DNA of 64,000 nucleotides, taken from positions 4,069,730 through 4,133,729 of the forward strand of contig JAVSMS010000001.1 in NCBI GenBank assembly GCA_032027085.1. Reading direction: 5' to 3'. The notes below the pieces were generated by a model. That model did no database searches, was not told where the DNA came from, and saw only the letters and a list, made by a program, of their open reading frames with translations. This document shows, in pieces, positions 27,164 through 35,505 of the stretch. A program made the translations under genes and the position numbers. Every line of letters starts with the position of its first letter. Within the stretch, counting starts at the first letter, position 1. The stretch is from Pseudorhodoplanes sp. (GTDB lineage Bacteria; Pseudomonadota; Alphaproteobacteria; Rhizobiales; Xanthobacteraceae).

Positions 27164-28291
27164 TCAACCCTCGATCCCCAATCCTTTGGCGGCTTCATCG
27201 AGCTTCTTGCGCTTGTCGGCGTCCGTGCCGATGGCCTTGCGCGCATCGGCCAGCGCCGTGCGCGCCTTGTCGGGTTCACCGAGCACGATATAGGCGCGCA
27301 TCAGCCGCAACCAACCATCGAGATCGCTGCCGTCCGCCTTCAGCTTTTCGGCGAGGCGGTCCACCATGCCGCGGATCATCTCGCCGCGCTGTTCCGGCGT
27401 GAGTTGCTGTGCGGCGGCGACATCGTCCGCAGACGGATCGGCCGGCGCGCTTGCAGGCGGCGCGCCCGGATCGACGCGTGCGAGCGAATCCTGAATCAGC
27501 GGACGATACGGCGCATTCGGCGGCGCCCTTTCCAGCAGATCGCGCCAAATGCGCGCGGCGTCCTGCGGCTTGCCGTCCTGCTCTGCCGCCAGCCCGACAT
27601 AATACTGCGCCCTGACGTCGGAGGTGTCGCGCGCAAGCGCGCGTTCGAACGCGGCCTTCGCTTCCGCCGTCACCATGCCGTTTGCCGCCGCCACCATCGC
27701 TTCGCCGAGATTGGATTCACGCTCGCCGGTCGAGCCCAGGAGACGCAACGCATTGCTGCGCGCGCGCACGGCGTCGGTGAAACGGCCGGCGCGCATATAG
27801 ACCGGCGCCAGCACTTCCCAGCCGCGGCCGTCATCCGGATTGCGTTCGAGATGCGCCTCGACCTGCGCCACCATGCTTTCGATGGAGCGCGTATCCGGCG
27901 ACTGATTGACGCGTGCAGCGTGCGGCAGGCCGGGAAGATTGGGAGAACCGACGCTGAGATAGAGCGCCGCCGCGCCGATGGGGAGAAGGATGAGCGCCGC
28001 AAGCGACACCGCCCGGCGGCGCCAGAGCGCGGCCGCCTGCGGCGCTGCGGGGGCCGGTTCCGCGTGGTCGGCGGCGGCCAGGAGCCGGCGCGAAACCTCG
28101 ATCCGGGCAGCCTCGGCTTCCTGGGTTCCAATCAGCCCGGCCGCCAGATCGCGCTCAATTTCCGCCAACTGGTCACGGTACACGGCGAGATCGCTGCCGG
28201 AACGGGCCTTTCCGCCATGCCGCGACAACGGCCAAAGCACCGCGAAAATGGCCGCGGCGGTCATCAGAACCAGGATCAGCCAGAGGATCAT
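27164..28291 (-). CDS. ccmI: Cytochrome c maturation TPR protein CcmI/CycH
   Basis: A 375-residue apocytochrome chaperone. It has two N-terminal TM helices (MILWLILVLMTAAAIFAVLW and AVSLAALILLPIGAAALYL) flanking a cytoplasmic leucine-zipper-like loop, then periplasmic tetratricopeptide repeats (DGRGWEVLAPVYMRAGRFTD, DVRAQYYVGLAAEQDGKPQD). It is the first gene of the maturation operon, so the promoter is expected in the 57 bp before it or further upstream. Confidence 0.92.
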   Translation of the reverse strand: MILWLILVLMTAAAIFAVLWPLSRHGGKARSGSDLAVYRDQLAEIERDLAAGLIGTQEAEAARIEVSRRLLAAADHAEPAPAAPQAAALWRRRAVSLAALILLPIGAAALYLSVGSPNLPGLPHAARVNQSPDTRSIESMVAQVEAHLERNPDDGRGWEVLAPVYMRAGRFTDAVRARSNALRLLGSTGERESNLGEAMVAAANGMVTAEAKAAFERALARDTSDVRAQYYVGLAAEQDGKPQDAARIWRDLLERAPPNAPYRPLIQDSLARVDPGAPPASAPADPSADDVAAAQQLTPEQRGEMIRGMVDRLAEKLKADGSDLDGWLRLMRAYIVLGEPDKARTALADARKAIGTDADKRKKLDEAAKGLGIEG

Positions 28292-28348
28292 GGCCCGCTT
28301 ACATCACGGGGCAAGGCGGGCTGCAACTAGGGCGCTTAACGGAGGCTT

Positions 28349-29761
28349 TTAGCCCTTCGCGATCTTGCGTTCGCCCTGAGCGGCGAGATCCGCAGCCTTC
28401 TGCAGGGTGGCGGCATAGTCCTCGCCAAACACTTTGGCGCAGAAGCGGGCGGCCGCCTCGACCTGCGCATGCCGGAAGGCCCGGTCGGTGTCCCCGGCGG
28501 CACGCAAGGCATCGATCAGCGGCTGGGTCGAGGTGTCGAGATAATTCTGCACGTCGGAATAGACCCGCTGGGTCATCTCGTTGATGGCAAGCTCGCCGGC
28601 ATAGTTGCGGCAGATACCGACAAACTCGATCAGCGCCTCGGTTTCGGCGACGTCGGTGGCGTCAAGACGGGCGGCGGAGGTGATCTCCTTCGCCGGACGT
28701 GGCCGCAGCAGACGCCGCACGCGCCCCGGCAGGGAATCGATCTCCGCCTTCAGCATGTCGGAGATTTCGGTGCGGATCGCCGACAATTCCCGCCCCCAGG
28801 GCGAATCCGTCGACAGGTTGATCTCGGTGCGCAATCCGCGCGCGGCATCGTGAATGGCTTTCAGCAACGCGCCGACGGCGACGCCCTTGCCGCTACGCAA
28901 TTCGGCTTTCAATTCGCCGACCATGCGCTCCATTTCGGAAAGCACCATCGACACCGTGATCTCGTAATTCGTTTCCGCAATGCGCGCCGCGGAATCGCTG
29001 CCGGCGGCGCAGGTGGCAAGGCGGATCAGCTGCCATGGCGCCGCCAGTCGGCTCATCACGATCACAAGCACATACAGAAACAGCGGCGATCCGCCGCCGA
29101 CCGGCGATTCCACCAGCGCCTTCACGTCATCGACCATGTCGTCGGAGAAATTCTTGATATGCCCTGGCAGCCGCGCCGAAAATGCCGCCAGCTTGTCGCG
29201 CGACTGCAGCACTTTCAGGATTGCCTGCAGATCCTCGAGCGCGCGCGGGGTCGCCACCTGGCCTATCAGCCGGCGCATCGCCTTGTCATCCTGCCAGGCG
29301 GCGTTGAGCGCCTGCTCCATCCGCACGGCGACGCGGTCCTGAAAGGCGCGTGCGGCCTCCTCGGCCTTCTTGCTGTCATTGGCGGCATAGGCGCGCGCAA
29401 CCTGCTCGGTCGCCGCTTTCACCTCGCCGGGCAGCAGATCGCGGCCAATCCAGGTCCAGATCGGATCGAGCGACACCCGCGCGATGCGGCCCGGATGTTT
29501 GTGGGTCGCGGCGTCGTCGACGAGAAACGGTTCAAGCGGCTGGAAGAACAGGCGGGCGAGGTTGCCGGCGCGCGGTGACGGGCGGCCAGATTCGCGGGCG
29601 AAGCGGCGCAACTCCTGCAGCACCAGTTCGGCGCCGGTCGTCTCCTCGCCGCGCAACAGGCTGCGTTCAAGCTCTGCGATCAGCATAGCTTGAGCGTCCG
29701 GCTTGAGCTCCCGGAGAAACTGACGCAAACGGTCGACGAGCGGTTCGTCGCCCATGGACAT
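28349..29761 (-). CDS. Conserved protein of unknown function
   Basis: A 470-residue, mostly helical and soluble-looking protein with a high Ala/Arg/Glu content. I do not recognise a catalytic motif. One moderately hydrophobic stretch (SPLFLYVLVIVMSRLAAPWQ, near 225-245) could be a membrane-associated helix. The N-terminus (EPLVDRLRQFLRELKPDAQA) is charged and leucine-rich, and coiled-coil character is likely around 255-330. The start may be 29761 or the in-frame ATG at 29755. It is followed on the same strand by ccmI after a 57-bp gap, but no functional link is visible. Confidence 0.75.
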   Translation of the reverse strand: MSMGDEPLVDRLRQFLRELKPDAQAMLIAELERSLLRGEETTGAELVLQELRRFARESGRPSPRAGNLARLFFQPLEPFLVDDAATHKHPGRIARVSLDPIWTWIGRDLLPGEVKAATEQVARAYAANDSKKAEEAARAFQDRVAVRMEQALNAAWQDDKAMRRLIGQVATPRALEDLQAILKVLQSRDKLAAFSARLPGHIKNFSDDMVDDVKALVESPVGGGSPLFLYVLVIVMSRLAAPWQLIRLATCAAGSDSAARIAETNYEITVSMVLSEMERMVGELKAELRSGKGVAVGALLKAIHDAARGLRTEINLSTDSPWGRELSAIRTEISDMLKAEIDSLPGRVRRLLRPRPAKEITSAARLDATDVAETEALIEFVGICRNYAGELAINEMTQRVYSDVQNYLDTSTQPLIDALRAAGDTDRAFRHAQVEAAARFCAKVFGEDYAATLQKAADLAAQGERKIAKG

Positions 29762-29834
29762 ACCCTAAACGCACACACCAAGATGTCTTGATAGAGGTAG
29801 GGCGTTAAGAAGCCGTTGAGTGGAAAATTCGGGA

Positions 29835-30320
29835 CTAAGTGACCGGCGTCCAGCTGCCATCCGGGTTCCGGCAGGCCTGTCCGCGCGCGATCTGCGGCCG
29901 CCCGTCGATATAGATGGTGTGGGTATAGTCGCGGCAGCGGCTGCCGCGGCGGTCATAATAGGGGCCGGGCACGATGGAACCCCGCCGGCCGGAATCCGGA
30001 TTTTCCCAGCCGACAGGAGCGCCCGGCGCCCCGCTTTCCAGCGCCGCCATCTGCGCCTCATAGGCGCGCTGGCGATCCTCGTCGTCGAGCGCGGCGCCGA
30101 TCCGGTTGCCGATCATGCCGCCGAGCACGGCACCGGCGACACCGGCCGCGACGCGCGAGCGTGTGGACCCGCCGATTTGCGAGCCGACGATCGCGCCCAG
30201 AGCCGCGCCTGCCACCGTGCCGCTGGTCTCCTTCGGAGCTTCCGCAAAGCGTTCGCTGTTGGCGCAACCGGCAAGGACCGCGCCGATCGACACGGCCGCC
30301 AAGACTTTAAGAGAACGCAT
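29835..30320 (-). CDS. Glycine-zipper lipoprotein, 17-kDa surface antigen type
   Basis: A 161-residue outer-membrane lipoprotein. A signal peptide ends in lipobox VLAGC (Cys about 19). Two glycine-zipper helices follow (GTVAGAALGAIVGSQIGG and VAAGVAGAVLGGMIGNRIG), then the C-terminal RDYTHTIYIDGRPQIARGQA segment typical of the rickettsial 17-kDa antigen family. Probably structural in the envelope. Confidence 0.9.
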   Translation of the reverse strand: MRSLKVLAAVSIGAVLAGCANSERFAEAPKETSGTVAGAALGAIVGSQIGGSTRSRVAAGVAGAVLGGMIGNRIGAALDDEDRQRAYEAQMAALESGAPGAPVGWENPDSGRRGSIVPGPYYDRRGSRCRDYTHTIYIDGRPQIARGQACRNPDGSWTPVT

Positions 30321-30414
30321 GCAGGGAGCCCCTCGGAAGTGACTTACTGAATATGTGTAAAGCCGATCGATTGCCGGCCGGTTACCTTGCGGGAGGGATT
30401 GCGGCGAAACTCTG

Positions 30415-31782
30415 TCAGGCGGCGGGAATGACCAGCTCCGCCCGCAGACCGCCGAGCGGCGCTGAGCCCAGTGTCAGCCCGCCACCATAGAGCCCGGCGA
30501 GTTCGACCACAATTGACAGGCCCAGCCCCGACCCCGGCTTGGTCTCGTCCAGCCGCCGGCCGCGGCGGGCCACCTGCTCGCGCTCGGCCGGGGTCAGCCC
30601 GCGGCCGTCGTCATCCACCAGAATGCGAATGACCTGGCGCTCGGCATCGACGCGCTCGGTCGAGAGTTCGATCGACACCCGCGCCTGCGCCCATTTGCAG
30701 GCATTGTCGACGAGATTGCCGACCATCTCCTCAAGATCCTGCCGCTCGCCGCGGAAGCGCACATCCTCGGGCGCCTCCATCTTCAGCGTCACCGCCTTTT
30801 CCGGATGCGTCTTTTCCATGGTGCGGACCATCGCCTGCATGACCGGCAGCACTTCGGTGATGGTCGCGACCACGGTCAGGCGCGCGGCCATGCGCGCGCG
30901 TTCGAGATGGCGCGCGACCTGATCGCGCATGATATCGATCTGCTCGCGCACCTTCTGCGCCAACGGATCGTCGCCGCGCGCGGTGGCCTCATTGACCATA
31001 ACCGAGAGCGGTGTCTTCAGTGCATGCGCCAGATTGCCGACATGCGTGCGGGCGCGCTCGACGATCTCCCGGTTGGCGTCGAGCAGCGCATTGGTCTCAC
31101 GCGCGAGCGGGGCGATTTCGACCGGGAATTCTCCCTCCAGCCGTTCCGCACGGCCGGCGCGGATGGCGGCGAGGCTTTGCGAAATGCGTTTGAGCGGCAA
31201 CAGGCCGAAACGCACCTGGAAGGCTGTGGTGAGAAGGAGGATGAGCGCAAGTGCGGAAAAGGTCAGACCGAGCGCGCGATCGAAGGAGTGGATGTCGTCC
31301 TCGATCTCGGCGGCGTCACCCGCGACGGACACCAGGAAGGTGCCTTCATCGCCGAGGTCGATGGTGCGCTCGACAATGCGCAGCTTCTGATCTTCCGGCC
31401 CGCCAGCATAGCCGGTGCGGATGGCGACGGCGGCGGCCGCGTCGGTGACCAGCAGCCGCGGCAGGCTGCCGTCCCACAGCGAACGCGAGGCGCGCACGTC
31501 GTGCTTGCCGCCGTCGATGCGCGTAACTTGCCAGTACCAGCCCGACAGCGGCAATTCGAACAGCGGCTCGGAGACCGATTGCGGAAACGGCTCGTTGGGA
31601 TTTTCGGGAGATGCGACGTCGGAAATCAGCGTGCGCAGATAGACGCCGAGGCGGGAATCAAAGGCGCGCTCGACGCCGGCGCGATAAAGCGAGGAGAGGA
31701 TGATGCTGGTAGCGAGCAGGATCGCCACCGTCCAGACGGTCGCCCAGAGAAACAGGCGCAGCGCGAGGGAGTTGGAGCGCAT
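30415..31782 (-). CDS. feuQ: Sensor histidine kinase, FeuQ-like
   Basis: A 455-residue inner-membrane kinase with TM1 near 10-30, a periplasmic domain of about 140 residues, TM2 near 170-188 and HAMP. The H box is GNLAHALKTPLSVM (His 253). ATPase motifs are NLVDNACKW, DDDGRGLTP and GSGLGLSIV. It follows its regulator by 3 nt and is third in a PepSY-regulator-kinase operon. In Sinorhizobium and Rhizobium this layout is feuN-feuP-feuQ; the name rests on layout and resemblance, not on an alignment. Confidence 0.72.
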   Translation of the reverse strand: MRSNSLALRLFLWATVWTVAILLATSIILSSLYRAGVERAFDSRLGVYLRTLISDVASPENPNEPFPQSVSEPLFELPLSGWYWQVTRIDGGKHDVRASRSLWDGSLPRLLVTDAAAAVAIRTGYAGGPEDQKLRIVERTIDLGDEGTFLVSVAGDAAEIEDDIHSFDRALGLTFSALALILLLTTAFQVRFGLLPLKRISQSLAAIRAGRAERLEGEFPVEIAPLARETNALLDANREIVERARTHVGNLAHALKTPLSVMVNEATARGDDPLAQKVREQIDIMRDQVARHLERARMAARLTVVATITEVLPVMQAMVRTMEKTHPEKAVTLKMEAPEDVRFRGERQDLEEMVGNLVDNACKWAQARVSIELSTERVDAERQVIRILVDDDGRGLTPAEREQVARRGRRLDETKPGSGLGLSIVVELAGLYGGGLTLGSAPLGGLRAELVIPAA

Positions 31783-31785
31783 GCG

Positions 31786-32454
31786 TCAGCGCGCATCGGG
31801 CGGCGTGAGGAGATAGCCGAGCCCGCGCACGGTCTGGATCACGTCGACGCCGAGTTTCTTGCGGATACGGCCGACGAAAACTTCGATGGTGTTGGAATCG
31901 CGGTCGAAGTCCTGATCGTAGAGATGCTCGACCAACTCGGTGCGCGACACCACGCGCCCTGTGTGATGCATGAGATACGACAGGAGCCGGTATTCGTGGC
32001 TGGTCAGCTTCACCGGATGGCCGTCCACGCTGACGCGCCCCGTGCGGGTGTCGAGCCGCACCGGCCCGCAATTGAATTCGCTTTTGGCGTGTCCGGCCGA
32101 GCGGCGCAGCAGTGCCCGCACCCGCGCCAGCACCTCTTCCATGTGGAAGGGCTTGGGCACGTAATCGTCGGCGCCGGCGTCGAAGCCCTGCACCTTGTCG
32201 CTCCAGCGGTCGCGTGCGGTCAGCATCAAGACTGGCATGGCGCGGCCGGCGCGACGCCAGGCCTCCAGCACCGAGATGCCGTCCATCTTCGGGAGCCCGA
32301 TATCGAGGATCACCGCGTCATAGGGCTCGGTCTCGCCGAGATAATGCCCCTCCTCGCCGTCGAAGGCACGGTCGACGACATAGCCCGCGTCGGTCAGCGC
32401 GGTGGCGAGCTGGCGGTTGAGATCGGGATCATCCTCGACGACGAGGAGACGCAA
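31786..32454 (-). CDS. feuP: OmpR-family response regulator, FeuP-like
   Basis: A 222-residue regulator: receiver with EDD, phospho-Asp in YDAVILDIGLPKMDG and Lys in DYVPKPFHMEEV, then a winged helix with LTSHEYRLLSYLMHHTGRVV and DRDSNTIEVFVGRIRKKLG. The receiver and wing are very close in character to rhizobial FeuP, needed for cyclic glucan export in Sinorhizobium. That role here is inference. Confidence 0.78.
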   Translation of the reverse strand: MRLLVVEDDPDLNRQLATALTDAGYVVDRAFDGEEGHYLGETEPYDAVILDIGLPKMDGISVLEAWRRAGRAMPVLMLTARDRWSDKVQGFDAGADDYVPKPFHMEEVLARVRALLRRSAGHAKSEFNCGPVRLDTRTGRVSVDGHPVKLTSHEYRLLSYLMHHTGRVVSRTELVEHLYDQDFDRDSNTIEVFVGRIRKKLGVDVIQTVRGLGYLLTPPDAR

Positions 32455-32483
32455 AATGGAACCCTCCGGATCAGTCGGCCTGG

Positions 32484-32789
32484 TCAGCCGCCTTCGACCG
32501 GCTTGCCGGTCTGGGCGTCGATGGCCGTCCGCGTCACCTTGCCATCGCGCGCGACGACTGTCAGCAGGTAGACGAGACCTTTTGAACCCTGGCAGAGCCG
32601 GGCATTGACCACTTCATTGCGGCGCGCCTTCGCGGCGCGGATGGCCTTGGATAGCGGTACAACCTTGCCGGAGGCCACCACCGTCCGCCGCTGATCAGGC
32701 GTCAGACACTGGCCCGGCTCGGCCTTGACCGGCGCGACAAGGCCGGTGGCGGCCAGGACCGAGGCGAGAATCAGGACTGAGGGAAACAT
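32484..32789 (-). CDS. feuN: Small exported PepSY-like protein, probable FeuN-type modulator
   Basis: A 101-residue protein with a signal peptide (PSVLILASVLAATGLVAPVKA) and one PepSY-like unit (VVPLSKAIRAAKARRNEVVN, LVYLLTVVARDGKVTRTAID). It is first in the operon, 29 nt before the feuP-like gene. In Sinorhizobium a small periplasmic protein, FeuN, restrains the FeuQ kinase, and the position, size and export signal fit. Start at ATG 32789, where the signal peptide begins. Confidence 0.6.
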   Translation of the reverse strand: MFPSVLILASVLAATGLVAPVKAEPGQCLTPDQRRTVVASGKVVPLSKAIRAAKARRNEVVNARLCQGSKGLVYLLTVVARDGKVTRTAIDAQTGKPVEGG

Positions 32790-32862
32790 GGTGTGTCCAT
32801 AGGTATCCGCCGCTGAACCCGGGATGAATACGGATCGAGACGGATTGAGAGCGGAGACACAA

Positions 32863-33198
32863 CTAGGCATCATAGATCGCATCATCGCCTTCACGCAGGT
32901 CGCGGATGCCGGACGGCACCGGGAAGCCGTATCCTCGCCCCGGAGCTTCGTGCATCAGCTTCCCGGACTTGTGATAGCTGCTCGTATAAATGTCAGCTCC
33001 AATCATCTGCAGCGCAAGCACGATGGCCTGCACTGAATCGGTGCCCCATGCTATTGACTCCTGGCGACCTTCGGGCCAGTCGATTTCGTATCGACAGAAC
33101 CACGCCGCTTCACGCTGCTCAGGCGCGAAAAGTCTGACCGCGATATCTACGGTGTCGCTCAATTCACGCAGCTTGAGAATGCGAGTCGCAATAATCAT
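32863..33198 (-). CDS. Conserved hypothetical protein, 111 residues
   Basis: Not confidently recognised. It has a compact alpha/beta pattern (FCRYEIDWPEGRQESIAWGT, VQAIVLALQMIGADIYTS) resembling a family of small uncharacterised proteins (possibly DUF6968). No signal peptide or membrane segment. ATG 33198 is preceded by GAGG at suitable distance. Codon use is less GC-biased than its neighbours, which hints at acquisition. Confidence 0.7.
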   Translation of the reverse strand: MIIATRILKLRELSDTVDIAVRLFAPEQREAAWFCRYEIDWPEGRQESIAWGTDSVQAIVLALQMIGADIYTSSYHKSGKLMHEAPGRGYGFPVPSGIRDLREGDDAIYDA

Positions 33199-33314
33199 CG
33201 AGGCACCTCAATAATTCAGAGGCGGAACGGGGCGTCCGGCAAGACAATTCGATAATCGTAACGCGGCTTGAGCATAGCATGCCCGTAATCCGACCATCTT
33301 GCATTGGAACATCC

Positions 33315-33749
33315 TCATCCCCGCCCCGCCGTGAACACCCGCGCCACCTTCTCGAATGGCCGCGCGATGAAGAAGGACAGGATGATGGCCTGCTCGTAAG
33401 TGTCGTAGGGCGCCGGCAGTTTTGAAATTCCCCAGCCGAGCGGAAACGTTGAATCGAGCACAATGGCGCCAAAATGAATGACGCAGGGGTAGACCAGCAA
33501 AGGCCGGATCCAGGCGGTCACGCGCCAGCCGCGATCGGCCTGCAGAATCTCGGCCTGTTTCCGCCGCGCCTCGAGTTCGGCATTGATCTGCGCCAGCGCG
33601 ATCTGGGTGTCGGCTGCAGCGCCCGTTTGAAAGCGCGCCAGATCCTCGCTCGCCTTCTGTCGGAAATGTTCGGCGACGCGCGTCACGATGCTCTCAATGA
33701 CGCCGCTGCCGAAGAGGCCCAACAATTTCAGAAGAATGCCGCCCGTCAT
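33315..33749 (-). CDS. GTA-type holin, three TM segments
   Basis: A 144-residue protein resembling the 3-TM holin family described for gene-transfer-agent release. It has an N-terminal amphipathic helix (GGILLKLLGLFGSGVIESIV), a long charged helix (AEHFRQKASEDLARFQ), hydrophobic segments around WIRPLLVYPCVIHFGAIVL, and a C-terminal FFIARPFEKVARVF. Its start lies 1 nt after the endolysin stop, so the two form a lysis pair. It is the last (leftmost) gene of the particle cluster. Confidence 0.82.
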   Translation of the reverse strand: MTGGILLKLLGLFGSGVIESIVTRVAEHFRQKASEDLARFQTGAAADTQIALAQINAELEARRKQAEILQADRGWRVTAWIRPLLVYPCVIHFGAIVLDSTFPLGWGISKLPAPYDTYEQAIILSFFIARPFEKVARVFTAGRG

Positions 33750-33750
33750 C

Positions 33751-34764
33751 TCAGCCGTCCTTCTGGCCGACGCGGCCGGTGGTGGCTAAACGCAGAATGA
33801 TGGTGAGGACGCCGATGATGGCGATGATCTTCACCGCATAAGCCGGCGGCAGGAGCGGCGCAAGATCGACGGCCTGCAGCGCATCGAGGATATCGGCGAC
33901 AACGCCCGCTCCGGCGATGACCGCACCAAAGACGAGCGTCTTCCATCCCTTCAGTGTCTCGCGCAGTCGCGACAGCAGGCCCCGCGCGTCGAGCGGCGCA
34001 TCCTGCTGCCGGCGCTGCCACCAGCGCCAGAACATCCAGCCGGCGACAGTCATGATCGCGATCACCGCAACACAGGCGATCGTCACCGGCCAGCCCGCGC
34101 CCGCCTGATGCGACGCCTGCGCCGCCGCGCCGCCGGCAACAACAATCGCGGCTGTCGCTGTTCTCCGCGCCGTCTTCGCAATTGGCACCTCGCCCCGGCC
34201 CCGCGCCGCAGAGACCGCGCCGATGTCCTGCGCGTCAATGTCCTGCGCGCCGTTGGCCATCGCCAGCGCCGCGCGCCGCACGTCGGCGACGCGGCGGCTC
34301 CAGCCGACGCCGAAGACCGGCCAGGTGCGCAAGGATTTCAGAAAGGCCAGCCGCTCATCGCAAATCCGCGCGATCAGATCGTCGGTATCGTGCGTCGTCG
34401 CGGCGGCGATGACCGCATCGCTGACGCGGCCATCATCGGGCAGGCCGAGCAGCCGCTGCAGCACTTTCGCCGCGCGCGAGATGCCGCTGTTCACGCCATA
34501 GTCAAACACGGCATAGTCAAGCCCGGCTGGCAAGTCGTCGCAGCGCAGGGCGTCCCAGTATTTGTCGCGATAGATCGCCTTGGCATCGGCGAGCGGCATC
34601 GCCCGCACGTCCTCGGCGGTCGCGTCCGGCTTCACGTATTTGCGATAGTCGTGAATGGTGATGCCGAAATTGGTCGGCCCGCCGGGATCGCTGGGGTGAT
34701 TGGCATAGCCGCCTTCATGCCCCAGCAGGCGCCGCAGCGCCTCATCGTAAGTTGAAACTGCCAT
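33751..34764 (-). CDS. GH108 muramidase endolysin with C-terminal membrane segments
   Basis: A 337-residue lysis enzyme. The N-terminal glycosyl hydrolase 108 domain has the signature LLGHEGGYANHPSDPGGPTN with catalytic Glu 17, followed by GITIHDYRKY, then a peptidoglycan-binding region (FDYGVNSGISRAAKVLQ). The C-terminal third is unusual for a soluble endolysin: hydrophobic stretches (TIACVAVIAIMTVAGWMFW, LVFGAVIAGAGVVADIL, VKIIAIIGVLTIILRLA) suggest anchoring, possibly a signal-arrest-release or pinholin-like arrangement. ATG 34764 has GAGGAAAG upstream; two terminators lie immediately before it. Paired with the holin. Confidence 0.85.
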   Translation of the reverse strand: MAVSTYDEALRRLLGHEGGYANHPSDPGGPTNFGITIHDYRKYVKPDATAEDVRAMPLADAKAIYRDKYWDALRCDDLPAGLDYAVFDYGVNSGISRAAKVLQRLLGLPDDGRVSDAVIAAATTHDTDDLIARICDERLAFLKSLRTWPVFGVGWSRRVADVRRAALAMANGAQDIDAQDIGAVSAARGRGEVPIAKTARRTATAAIVVAGGAAAQASHQAGAGWPVTIACVAVIAIMTVAGWMFWRWWQRRQQDAPLDARGLLSRLRETLKGWKTLVFGAVIAGAGVVADILDALQAVDLAPLLPPAYAVKIIAIIGVLTIILRLATTGRVGQKDG

Positions 34765-34779
34765 GCCGCTTTCCTCATG

Positions 34780-34802
34780 AAAAAAGCCGCGCACAGCGCG
34801 GC
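34780..34802 (-). terminator. Intrinsic terminator immediately before the endolysin
   Basis: Minus strand GCCGCGC-TGT-GCGCGGC followed by TTTTTT, then CATGAGGAAAGCGGC and the endolysin ATG. The U-tract ends only 15 nt before the start codon, so the ribosome binding site lies directly behind the terminator. Confidence 0.75.
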
Positions 34803-34806
34803 GGCC

Positions 34807-34835
34807 AAAACAAAAGGGCCGGCGTGCAGCCGGCC
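34807..34835 (-). terminator. Second, upstream terminator of the tandem pair
   Basis: Minus strand GGCCGGC-TGCAC-GCCGGCC followed by CTTTTGTTTT. It lies just after the frameshifted hydrolase and 4 nt before the second hairpin; together they form a double stop ahead of the lysis genes. Confidence 0.78.
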
Positions 34836-34887
34836 ACTTGAGTTCTCGATGTGCATTTCGCAGATGCGCGTCTTGCGGTGCGCCGCC

Positions 34888-35447
34888 TCACCCCCGCGAG
34901 GCGAAGGCCGGATCGCTCAGCCGCTTCACTTCCTGCACCACCCTCGCCTGCAACAGAGCATCGTCATCGAGCCGGCTGTGAATGCGCGAATGCTGTTCCT
35001 GGACGAGCTCGCCTGTGAAGCCCGGCCCCGCGCGCAGGACGCCGCGGCCGAGCGGTGTGATCTTCTGATAAAAGCAGAGCGCGCGGCCGACATTTTCGGC
35101 ACCGGCGGCGGTCCGAACAGAAGCCTGAACGACGTCGGGTCGAAACACACGATCAGCGGCACGTTGATGCTGCGCGCAGCAAGCAGGGTGGCGACCTTCA
35201 ACGCGGCGTCCGCCCCCATCGAATGGCCGATCAGGACGGGACGCGCGCCCTCTTCCGCCGCGCGCGACGCGGCCGCAAAGATGCGCGGCACCTCGCCATA
35301 GGGCCGCAAGAACGATCCCTGGTCGAAGACATCGCACGGCACGCCGCTGCGTCTGAGCTTTGCAGCGATGGCGTCCATGCCGCCGGAAAAATAGAAAGGC
35401 GCGCCGCCCGCGAGCCCGCGGATGGCGAAGGCCTGAACTTGTGGCAT
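34888..35447 (-). pseudogene. Alpha/beta hydrolase-like protein with a single-base frameshift
   Basis: The N-terminal part (MPQVQAFAIRGLAGGAPFYF) carries the nucleophile elbow LIGHSMGADAALKV and runs in one frame to VPKM. The downstream sequence then looks foreign, whereas the next frame continues sensibly from NVGRALCFYQ through GPGFTGELVQEQHSRIHSRL to the stop at 34888. Adding one base in the A-run of the minus strand (plus-strand T-run 35093-35096) restores a protein of about 186 residues. It could be a true decayed gene or a homopolymer sequencing error. Start ATG 35447 has AGGA 7 nt upstream. It lies between the DUF2793 gene and the lysis genes. Confidence 0.7.
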
Positions 35448-35505
35448 GAGATCCTGCAAAAGGTTTGGTGATAAAAAATCGCGTTTCACGGCAACGCAGG
35501 CGCGA

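Noticed and set aside
24916-28330. Two long plus-strand frames opposite ccmF, ccmE and ccmI
   Set aside because: Antisense shadows. The ccm proteins on the minus strand have all diagnostic motifs.
30805-32571. Plus-strand open frame of about 588 codons opposite the feuQ/feuP-like genes
   Set aside because: Antisense to two well-supported signalling genes with complete motifs; composition is typical of shadow frames.
33164-33472. 102-codon minus frame overlapping the holin 3' end
   Set aside because: It overlaps the holin in another frame, is Arg/Ser-rich and lacks a ribosome site; a shadow frame.
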